Shown here: piece after piece, positions 1-5,102 of the stretch | How the letters are laid out: each line of letters opens with the position of its first letter | Numbering within the stretch: the stretch's first letter is position 1 | Translations under genes and position numbers: made by a program | From: Halieaceae bacterium | GTDB taxonomy: Bacteria; Pseudomonadota; Gammaproteobacteria; Pseudomonadales; Halieaceae | NCBI GenBank assembly: GCA_009886815.1 | Contig: QXYP01000009.1 | Coordinates: 1 to 5,260, forward strand | Length of the DNA: 5,260 nt | Reading direction: 5' to 3' | Notes under the pieces: generated by a model | Database searches by the model: none | Told to the model about the DNA's origin: nothing | Seen by the model: the letters and a program-made list of their open reading frames with translations, nothing else

Positions 1-560
1 GTAGCTAAGGTCCGGCTATTAGCCAACGGGTGCTGACGGGGGCTGGCTAGCAGAAAGTCATCTGCCATCAATGACACAACCTCTACTGAATCGGCGGGAA
101 ACGGGAGCGCCAATAACAAAACATCGAGCTCACCTGCGTGTAAAGCTGTCACCAACTGATGACTCAGGTCTTCACGAATATAGAGTTTAAAGTCTGGGTA
201 CTCTGTGCGCAGGCTCCCGAGAAGCTGGGGCAGAATAAACGGCGCAATCGTGGGAATCACGCCCAACCGCATTTTCCCAGTGAAAGGCTCTCCCGAAGCA
301 GCACACACCGAGACCAACTCTTCCACTTCGACAAGAATATTATGGGCACGCTGTACCACGTCGTGACCAAGGCTCGTCAAAAGCACCTTGCGGTTGTTAC
401 GTTCAATGAGCGATGCCGACAGCGTTTCTTCTAACTCTTGAATACCCGCGCTGAGCGTGCTCTGACTAACATAAGACGCTTCTGCAGCACGGCCAAAATG
501 CTGATGCTCTGCCACGGCACAAAGATACTTCAGTTGCTTGAGTGTCGGTTGTCTAGCCAT
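1..560 (-). CDS. OxyR-like LysR-family transcriptional regulator, 5' part only
   Basis: The reverse strand reads without a stop from an ATG at 560-558 to the left edge (186 codons plus two bases), so the C-terminal part is outside the window. The protein begins MARQPTLKQLKYLCAVAEHQ. Residues about 18-37 form the LysR winged helix-turn-helix (HFGRAAEASYVSQSTLS), followed by LIERNNRKVLLT. The effector domain starts near residue 93 with GKMRLGVIPTIAPFILPQLL, which closely resembles E. coli OxyR (GLIPTVGPYLLPH). The similarity continues through the HQLV..L.AGELDVLLLAL region. OxyR senses peroxide through a disulfide between Cys199 and Cys208 (E. coli numbering). The equivalent positions lie past the edge, so peroxide sensing cannot be confirmed; only Cys14 and Cys86 are visible. 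An AGGG ribosome site (572-569) lies 8 nt before the ATG. It is divergent from the rubrerythrin gene, the usual LysR regulator-target arrangement. Family membership is near certain; the OxyR subgroup is likely. Confidence 0.88.
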   Translation of the reverse strand, partial: MARQPTLKQLKYLCAVAEHQHFGRAAEASYVSQSTLSAGIQELEETLSASLIERNNRKVLLTSLGHDVVQRAHNILVEVEELVSVCAASGEPFTGKMRLGVIPTIAPFILPQLLGSLRTEYPDFKLYIREDLSHQLVTALHAGELDVLLLALPFPADSVEVVSLMADDFLLASPRQHPLANSRTLA

Positions 561-573
561 TTATCGCGCCCTG

Positions 574-619
574 TAGTCGAAAATAGTCGAAAAAATCAAT
601 GATCGTAATTTTCGATCAT
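574..619. promoter_or_regulatory. Candidate LysR/OxyR-type operator: tandem decamer and dyad
   Basis: Two perfect adjacent copies of TAGTCGAAAA occupy 574-583 and 584-593. Just downstream is an inverted repeat with 7-bp arms and a 7-nt spacer, ATGATCG (599-605) and CGATCAT (613-619). The inner part reads ATCG-N7-CGAT, which resembles one dyad of the OxyR consensus (ATAG-N7-CTAT). The second dyad of the tetrameric OxyR site is not clearly present: a CTAT at 634-637 is slightly out of register. The site lies between the divergent regulator and the rubrerythrin gene and upstream of the proposed rubrerythrin promoter, where an activator would bind. On the minus strand, TTGAAC (628-623) could be a -35 for the regulator, with only a poor -10 (TACGAT, 607-602, 15-nt spacing). 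That the regulator binds here is inference. Confidence 0.45.
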
Positions 620-639
620 ATCGTTCAAAAAATCTATGT

Positions 640-668
640 AAGCCAAAAGTACTCGGGTTCGGTATATT
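640..668 (+). promoter_or_regulatory. Putative rubrerythrin promoter with an IscR-like element in the spacer
   Basis: A good -10 (TATATT, 663-668) lies 17 nt from a poor -35 (AAGCCA, 640-645), a pattern typical of activator-dependent promoters. The 17-nt spacer contains TACTCGGG (650-657). As I remember it, the E. coli iscR promoter carries the same octamer at the same spacer position within its type 1 IscR site. The left half of that site (TTGAC) is not conserved here, so IscR binding is doubtful. Transcription would begin near 675, leaving a leader of about 59 nt before the rubrerythrin ATG. Confidence 0.42.
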
Positions 669-675
669 AGTAGCA

Positions 676-707
676 CCCTGTTAGTGACGCAGGGACTCAA
701 GCGTCAC
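676..707 (+). promoter_or_regulatory. Overlapping inverted repeats in the rubrerythrin leader
   Basis: GTGACGC (684-690) and GCGTCAC (701-707) are perfect 7-bp complementary arms around a 10-nt loop. A second pairing, CCCTG (676-680) with CAGGG (690-694), interleaves with the first and shares base 690. The two are either alternative hairpins or, with one pair given up, an H-type pseudoknot. The same bases could instead be a repressor operator just downstream of the proposed transcription start. The element ends 14 nt before the AGGAGA ribosome site at 722-727. The pairing is visible in the sequence; a regulatory role is inference. Confidence 0.4.
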
Positions 708-733
708 CGTATATCGATTCCAGGAGAGAACGC

Positions 734-1153
734 ATGGAACTCAAAGGTACTAAAACCGAAAAAAATCTGAAGGACGCCTTTGCAGGCGAATCTCAGGCTA
801 ACCGACGCTATCTTTACTTCGCCGCCAAAGCCGATGTAGAGGGCTACAACGATGTTGCTGCCGTCTTCAGATCTACTGCCGAAGGTGAAACTGGCCATGC
901 TCACGGGCACCTGGAGTATTTGGAAGCTGTTGGCGATCCTGCGACTGGCCTGCCCATGGGCGATACGCGTAAAAACCTAGAAGCCTCCATTGCCGGTGAA
1001 ACACACGAGTACACAGACATGTACCCGGGAATGGCCAGCTCCGCGCGAGAAGAAGGGTTTGACGAAATTGCTGACTGGTTTGAAACGCTGGCTAAAGCCG
1101 AGCGCAGCCACGCCAATAAGTTTCAAAAAACACTGGATACCATGGAAGACTAA
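734..1153 (+). CDS. rbr: Rubrerythrin, diiron ferritin-like domain only (no rubredoxin domain)
   Basis: This is a 139-residue cytoplasmic four-helix diiron protein, expected to reduce hydrogen peroxide to water. The complete ligand set can be placed against Desulfovibrio rubrerythrin: Glu19 (AFAGES), Glu52 and His55 (ETGH), Glu89 and Glu92 (ETHE), and Glu123 and His126 (ERSH). Classical rubrerythrin is about 190 residues with a C-terminal rubredoxin domain bearing two CxxC pairs. This protein stops after the fourth helix (KTLDTMED), contains no cysteine at all, and so lacks its own electron-entry site. The start is well supported, with AGGAGA at 722-727 and a 6-nt spacing, and residues [12 protein letters not shown] match the usual N-terminus. 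It is followed by an intrinsic terminator and then an iron-sulfur protein that may be its electron donor. It lies divergent from an OxyR-like gene, which fits a peroxide-defence role. Family assignment is firm; the partner is inferred. Confidence 0.95.
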   Translation: MELKGTKTEKNLKDAFAGESQANRRYLYFAAKADVEGYNDVAAVFRSTAEGETGHAHGHLEYLEAVGDPATGLPMGDTRKNLEASIAGETHEYTDMYPGMASSAREEGFDEIADWFETLAKAERSHANKFQKTLDTMED

Positions 1154-1172
1154 ACAGTAACGACGACTGATT

Positions 1173-1204
1173 AAGGGGAGCGCGCTGCGCTCCCCTTTCT
1201 TTTC
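1173..1204 (+). terminator. Rho-independent terminator after the rubrerythrin gene
   Basis: A perfect 11-bp stem, AAGGGGAGCGC (1173-1183) pairing with GCGCTCCCCTT (1187-1197), encloses a 3-nt loop (GCT). The T-rich tail TTTCTTTTC runs to 1204. It begins 20 nt after the rubrerythrin stop codon. Because the next gene starts only 35 nt beyond, that gene needs readthrough or a promoter inside the rubrerythrin gene. The element probably makes a short, abundant rubrerythrin mRNA plus a minor long transcript. Confidence 0.88.
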
Positions 1205-1238
1205 TCCTTAGAAAACCGCCAGAATACGGAAGTCCACG

Positions 1239-2561
1239 ATGCGAGAAGGAAGCCTAGAAGCGCCCACACGGCACCCTATTGACTGGAAAAGTGATGATTT
1301 TTGGGTCAAAGATTCGCTTAACGACGAGTTAGAGCGGGTTTTTGATATTTGTCATGTCTGCCGGCGCTGCGTTAGCTTGTGCGACTCCTTCCCTACCCTT
1401 TTTGATCTCATTGATGAGTCAGAAACCTTTGAAGTCGATGGTGTAGATCGCGAGGATTACACCCAGGTGGTTGATCAATGCTATCTCTGCGACCTGTGTT
1501 TTTTGACCAAATGCCCTTATGTTCCGCCTCACGAATTTAACCTCGATTTCCCCCATTTAATGCTGCGCGCAAAAGCCATTAAGTTTCGCGAAACCGGTGG
1601 AACACTTCGCGACAGATCCTTGACCAGCACCGACACGATGCTGGGCATGATGTCGATACCCTTGATCGATATCACGGTTAACGCGCTCAACGGTAACGCC
1701 AGCTTCAGGAAAGTCGTCGACAAGGCACTGAACATTCACCACGAAGCTCCTCTGCCCCGCATGCATGCCAAGACACTTAGAAAGCGGGTGGCGCCACTGA
1801 TCAAAACAATCGAACCAAAACCCATTGGTGAGACAACGGGCAAAGTTGCCCTGTATGCGACCTGTTATGGCAACTACAACAGCCCTGAAGTGGGCGAAGA
1901 TTTCGTGAAAGTTTTTCAGCATAACGGCATGCATATAGACGTAGTGCCTAAAGAAAAGTGCTGCGGCATGCCCAAATTCGAGCTGGGTGATTTAGCCGCG
2001 GTAGATGCCCTTAAACAGGCCAACATTCCCGTTCTCGCCGATCTTGTAGACAGGGGCTACGATTTAATCGCACCCATTCCCTCGTGTGTGTTGATGTACA
2101 AGCAAGAACTGCCCCTCATGTACCCCGATGATCCTCAGGTACAAAAAGTGAAACAGGCTTTTTATGATCCCTTTGAGTATTTGTGGCTGCGTCACAAAGG
2201 TGGCGCTTTAAATACAGAGTTTCCCAATGCTATTGGCAGCGTGGCCTATCAGGTCGCGTGTCACCAGCGGGTCCAAAATATTGGGCTGAAGACACGGGAC
2301 GTTCTGGCTCTTGTTGCAGATAGCAACGTCGTCCCTTACGAGCGCTGCTCCGGTCATGACGGCACCTATGCTGTCAAAAGTGAAACCCGCGCCAAGTCGG
2401 TTAAAATCGCGCGACCTACTGTAAAAAAGGTGGATGCACAGGCTCCTGATCACTTTATTAGCGACTGCCCAATGGCTGGAGCTCAGATCGCCGACTTGGC
2501 GGAGTCCGTCGAGACCGCATTGCACCCCATGACACTTTTGCGCATGGCCTACGGCCAATAG
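1239..2561 (+). CDS. GlpC/HdrB-like iron-sulfur electron-transfer protein
   Basis: This 440-residue protein has the plan of GlpC, GlcF and heterodisulfide reductase-type subunits. The N-terminal ferredoxin region has two four-cysteine motifs for [4Fe-4S] clusters: Cys38-41-44-48, and Cys81-84-87-92 followed by Pro93, the last gap one residue longer than usual. A cysteine-free linker spans roughly residues 95-200. Two CCG-type modules follow: Cys209, Cys241-Cys242-Gly243 and Cys283; then Cys341, Cys370-Ser371-Gly372 and Cys410. The second module has Ser in place of its second CCG cysteine. No signal peptide or clear membrane helix is seen, so it is probably cytoplasmic or peripheral. The ATG has a modest ribosome site (GGAAG, 1228-1232, 6-nt spacing). 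It lies between a rubrerythrin lacking rubredoxin and a DUF3501 gene (24-bp gap). I recall this trio from other proteobacteria. Electron delivery to rubrerythrin is inference; the substrate is unknown and the protein should not be named GlpC. Confidence 0.88.
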   Translation: MREGSLEAPTRHPIDWKSDDFWVKDSLNDELERVFDICHVCRRCVSLCDSFPTLFDLIDESETFEVDGVDREDYTQVVDQCYLCDLCFLTKCPYVPPHEFNLDFPHLMLRAKAIKFRETGGTLRDRSLTSTDTMLGMMSIPLIDITVNALNGNASFRKVVDKALNIHHEAPLPRMHAKTLRKRVAPLIKTIEPKPIGETTGKVALYATCYGNYNSPEVGEDFVKVFQHNGMHIDVVPKEKCCGMPKFELGDLAAVDALKQANIPVLADLVDRGYDLIAPIPSCVLMYKQELPLMYPDDPQVQKVKQAFYDPFEYLWLRHKGGALNTEFPNAIGSVAYQVACHQRVQNIGLKTRDVLALVADSNVVPYERCSGHDGTYAVKSETRAKSVKIARPTVKKVDAQAPDHFISDCPMAGAQIADLAESVETALHPMTLLRMAYGQ

Positions 2562-2585
2562 CCGACAATTAAAGGAAACGAAACC

Positions 2586-3182
2586 ATGGCACAACTAAGA
2601 CGCGAGGACCTCTGGTCGCTAGAAGAGTACGCCCTACGTCGCAATGAGTTCCGCACAGAGGTCATGGCGCACAAAAAGACGCGTCAACTGGCATTGGGAC
2701 GACATGCGCGCCTGTACTTCGAGGACGACGTCACTATTCGCTACCAGGTTCAGGAGATGTTGCGCATTGAGAAGACCTTCGAGGCAGCCGGCATAGAAGA
2801 AGAACTCAGTGCTTACAACCCTCTAATACCCGATGGTCACAATTGGAAGGCCACTTTCATGATTGAGTTTGGTGATCCTGTAGAGCGCGCTCAGCGCCTC
2901 TCAGAAATGAAAGGCATTGAAGATTTAGTCTGGCTGCAAGTGGGAGACCTGGACCGAATCATACCTATTGCCGATGAAGATCTTGAAAGAGAAAACGCGG
3001 AGAAAACCTCGGCGGTTCATTTTTTGAGATTCGAACTCTCCGTTGAACAGATTACAGCGCTAAAAGCGGGTACCACCCTGTACGCAGGCGTTGATCATGC
3101 CGCTTATCCGATCGAAAAGTTTGCCGTGAACACAGAGATACAAGCATCACTCACCAATGACTTAACTCTGGTCGCGCACTAG
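2586..3182 (+). CDS. DUF3501 family protein
   Basis: This 198-residue soluble protein is recognised as DUF3501 from its characteristic blocks: an N-terminal LRREDLWSLEEYALRR segment, the stretch at 45-63 containing TIRYQVQEMLRIEK, and YNPLIPDGHNWKATFMIEF at 77-95. It has no cysteine, so it is not an iron-sulfur or thiol redox protein. Its histidines (29, 40, 85, 145, 171, 198) and many acidic residues would permit metal binding, but no known site is visible. The ATG is preceded by AGGA (2573-2576) with 9-nt spacing and lies 24 bp after the iron-sulfur gene with no terminator between, so the two are almost certainly co-transcribed. Consistent pairing of this family with the iron-sulfur protein would make it an accessory, assembly or docking subunit; that is inference, as no biochemical function is known to me. 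Confidence 0.85.
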   Translation: MAQLRREDLWSLEEYALRRNEFRTEVMAHKKTRQLALGRHARLYFEDDVTIRYQVQEMLRIEKTFEAAGIEEELSAYNPLIPDGHNWKATFMIEFGDPVERAQRLSEMKGIEDLVWLQVGDLDRIIPIADEDLERENAEKTSAVHFLRFELSVEQITALKAGTTLYAGVDHAAYPIEKFAVNTEIQASLTNDLTLVAH

Positions 3183-3220
3183 AAAATTTGCCTGTAAAGC
3201 CCGCTTAAGGAAATCAAACC

Positions 3221-3250
3221 ATGTCACTAACTCAAGTAGGTACTGCGTGA
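3221..3250 (+). CDS. Possible nine-codon leader ORF coupled to the HAD gene
   Basis: A strong ribosome site (AAGGAAA, 3207-3213) lies 7 nt before an ATG at 3221 that opens a short frame, MSLTQVGTA, ending at TGA 3248-3250. That stop overlaps the GTG start of the HAD gene in a GTGA arrangement, the classic geometry for translational coupling by re-initiation. The peptide has no recognisable function. The alternative is that this is the true 5' end of the HAD gene, shifted out of frame by a single-base indel. The sequence alone cannot separate these. Confidence 0.4.
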   Translation: MSLTQVGTA

Positions 3251-4068
3251 CGCTCGTCGTGTTTGACATGGATGGCACACTCCTCAACGCCCAATCAGAG
3301 GTCACGCCTTTCACCGCCGAAACCCTCACGTTGTTACGGCAATCGGGGATTGCTTATACCGTGGCTACAGGACGCACCTTACAGGCGGCCCTGGGCCCCT
3401 TAAAGGGATTTCAGTTTGAACTGCCCCATATACTGAAAAATGGTGCCGTCATTTGGTGTCCTGAACAAAAAGACTACAGCCATCGCCATCTGCTGACTCA
3501 GCAAGAGGTGTGGCATGTCCTAGAGTCGATGACCCTGCAGGAAATCACGCCATTCCTCTTCACTCTTGATGCAACAGGTCGCCATGCGGTTTACCACGGG
3601 CCCCTCAAGAGCGAAGCTGAAAATCGGCTGGCACAACTTTTTGAAGACGAACGGCACCTACCTCTTGAGCCCCTAACAACCATGCCCAAGAACGTACAGG
3701 TCATCAACCTCAGTGGCATGGGTCCAGCAGCCGATATCAGCACCATCGTGAATTCAATTGCTGATGAGCCGGGATTAGTCGCGTACACAGGCACAGCCAT
3801 TCAATCGCAAGGCCTGTCATGGATGGATATTCATCACAGCCAGGGCAGTAAAGGCAACGGCATTAACACCCTGCGCGAGGAGTTAGGTTACAGCGATATT
3901 ATTGTGTTTGGCGATGGCGACAACGACCTCAGTATGTTCGCAGTCGCCGATGAGTCATACGCCACGGCTAACGCTGACGATGAGGTGAAGGAACAGGCAA
4001 CGCGCATCATAGGCCATCATGCAGAAGATGGTGTCGCTTACTTTTTGCGTGATCGCTTCAATCTTTAA
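3247..4068 (+). CDS. HAD-superfamily hydrolase, Cof-type (subfamily IIB) phosphatase
   Basis: This 273-residue cytoplasmic phosphatase shows every HAD motif in order: motif I D7-M-D9-G-T, with Asp7 as nucleophile and Asp9 as general acid; motif II Thr41 in ATGRT; motif III Lys202 in GSKGNGI; and motif IV Asp223 and Asp227 in FGDGDNDLSM. The C2-type cap lies between motifs II and III, as in Cof-like enzymes, which hydrolyse sugar phosphates, FMN, pyridoxal phosphate and similar compounds. The substrate cannot be read from sequence. The start is the GTG at 3247: the next in-frame ATG is Met8, inside the catalytic motif, and no better in-frame start lies upstream. The GTG has only a weak ribosome site and overlaps the stop of a nine-codon ORF. 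It lies 64 bp after DUF3501 with no visible terminator, so it may be co-transcribed, but no functional link to the redox genes is evident. Its 3' end overlaps the convergent transporter gene. Confidence 0.9.
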   Translation: MTLVVFDMDGTLLNAQSEVTPFTAETLTLLRQSGIAYTVATGRTLQAALGPLKGFQFELPHILKNGAVIWCPEQKDYSHRHLLTQQEVWHVLESMTLQEITPFLFTLDATGRHAVYHGPLKSEAENRLAQLFEDERHLPLEPLTTMPKNVQVINLSGMGPAADISTIVNSIADEPGLVAYTGTAIQSQGLSWMDIHHSQGSKGNGINTLREELGYSDIIVFGDGDNDLSMFAVADESYATANADDEVKEQATRIIGHHAEDGVAYFLRDRFNL

Positions 4069-4987
4069 GGGATTGCCGCGGGGCCTGCAGCAACTTGGGA
4101 TGCCTTGGCTGAATTAGCCAAACACCGCTTAGTATGAGCAACAGTGCCATGAACTGTGGCCATCCTGCCGTCTCCCCTAAAACCGCTATACCTACTAAAA
4201 AAGCGACGCCGGGAATGAGATAGTTAATCGTTGATAAGAAGCCCGGACCCACCTCGCCGACCACAATAAAGTAAACCCAAGTAGCGACACCCGTAGCCAT
4301 CGTGCCCAATACGAAAAGCGCGAACCATGGCGTGGCCACACCCCAAGCCTGACTCCAGTCCTGAATCCACATAGCCGGCACCAAAAGTAGTATTGAGCCT
4401 ACAGTGAGCGACCCTGCAGACAATACGACGGGATCAATGACCGGAAGTCGTTTCGCATAAATGCCATTGGCCGCGTAGCAGAAAGTCGCCAGCAATGTTA
4501 CCAGCTGCCCCGACAAGCGCATTTCCCCGCCATAAACCCACCAATCGTCGCCCAGCAGCAACGCGACACCCGCAAGCCCCAGAAAGACGCCCAACATCCT
4601 TTGCTGGGTAAACTTTTCATGTGTGAGCAAATAATGGCCCATAACTAGCGTTGTAATAGGCATCAGAGCCATTAGCAGCCCCACTTCTCCGCTGGCCACG
4701 TGCTGCTCTGCCCAAGCAATCAGTACAAACGGCATAACATTACCCGTGACAGACAGTACCAATAGCCTCAGTAGCCAAATCGGCTCTTTGGGCAGGCTCA
4801 GCCGTTTATAAAGCAGCACACAAGCCATGACTATTGCGCCAAGAGTCAACCGACCCCAAACAAGGGCGACGGGATGAAAGGCTTCCAAAGCCATGGCAAT
4901 CAAACCGAAAGCGAAACCCCAAAATACAACGAGGTATAGTAATAAAGCCCAATGCTTTGGCTTGGGTGGCATCATTTTGCAGATCAC
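4058..4987 (-). CDS. EamA/DMT-superfamily transporter, ten membrane segments
   Basis: This protein of up to 309 residues is almost wholly hydrophobic. About ten membrane helices can be placed, near residues 12-34, 38-60, 71-91, 99-121, 129-147, 160-178, 187-207, 218-242, 248-270 and 275-293. The two halves are related EamA repeats, each ending in a hallmark segment: LMPITTLVMGHYLLTHEKFT (108-127) and NYLIPGVAFLVGIAVLGE (255-272). Such inner-membrane proteins usually export metabolites or amino acids; the substrate here is unknown. The start is uncertain. The longest frame begins at GTG 4987-4985, but ATG codons at 4975 and 4972 (residues 5 and 6) give a more typical MPPKPKHWALLLYL beginning, and none has a clear ribosome site. 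Its last 11 bases overlap the convergent HAD gene, with no bidirectional terminator seen between them. Confidence 0.9.
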   Translation of the reverse strand: MICKMMPPKPKHWALLLYLVVFWGFAFGLIAMALEAFHPVALVWGRLTLGAIVMACVLLYKRLSLPKEPIWLLRLLVLSVTGNVMPFVLIAWAEQHVASGEVGLLMALMPITTLVMGHYLLTHEKFTQQRMLGVFLGLAGVALLLGDDWWVYGGEMRLSGQLVTLLATFCYAANGIYAKRLPVIDPVVLSAGSLTVGSILLLVPAMWIQDWSQAWGVATPWFALFVLGTMATGVATWVYFIVVGEVGPGFLSTINYLIPGVAFLVGIAVLGETAGWPQFMALLLILSGVWLIQPRHPKLLQAPRQSLKD

Positions 4988-5102
4988 TGAGAAGTAGACG
5001 CTAGGTGTACGAAGTTCGCATTATTATGGACTGCAATCTGCTAACCTTCCCCACCTCTGCGCTACGAGATCTAGAACCTTGGCCGACGAAAAGCCGCCAC
5101 AC
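4988..5102. promoter_or_regulatory. Divergent intergenic region between transporter and acyltransferase genes
   Basis: This 115-bp gap should hold promoters for both flanking genes. An AT-rich patch at 5021-5028 offers a -10 in each direction (TATTAT 5022-5027 on plus; CATAAT 5028-5023 on minus), but neither has a recognisable -35 at 16-18 nt. A 9-bp odd palindrome, CGAAGTTCG, sits at 5010-5018. No terminator or RNA element is seen. Confidence 0.3.

Noticed and set aside
159..434. Plus-strand open frame of 91 codons
   Set aside because: It lies antisense within the LysR gene, and its translation has no recognisable domain; the minus-strand LysR reading is unmistakable.
599..637. A complete canonical OxyR tetramer site
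   Set aside because: Only one ATCG-N7-CGAT dyad is in register; the expected next elements at 624-627 and 635-638 do not match, so only a partial candidate is reported.
684..707. CRP/FNR-type site (GTGA...TCAC)
   Set aside because: The arms are 16 nt apart rather than about 6, which is incompatible with CRP or FNR binding.
722..1208. Pairing of AGGAGA (722-727) with TCTCCT (1203-1208) as long-range masking of the rubrerythrin ribosome site
   Set aside because: Six complementary bases at this distance are expected by chance, and the downstream copy lies at or beyond the terminator tail.
1557..1934. Minus-strand open frame of 125 codons inside the iron-sulfur gene
   Set aside because: It is antisense to a clearly coding, motif-rich protein and has no ribosome site or domain of its own.
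2208..2594. Minus-strand open frame of 128 codons spanning the end of the iron-sulfur gene
   Set aside because: It is antisense to Cys370 and Cys410 coding sequence and the start of DUF3501; its composition looks like a shadow frame.
5010..5018. CGAAGTTCG palindrome as an operator
   Set aside because: It is too short, does not extend outward, and has no matching partner in the gap.
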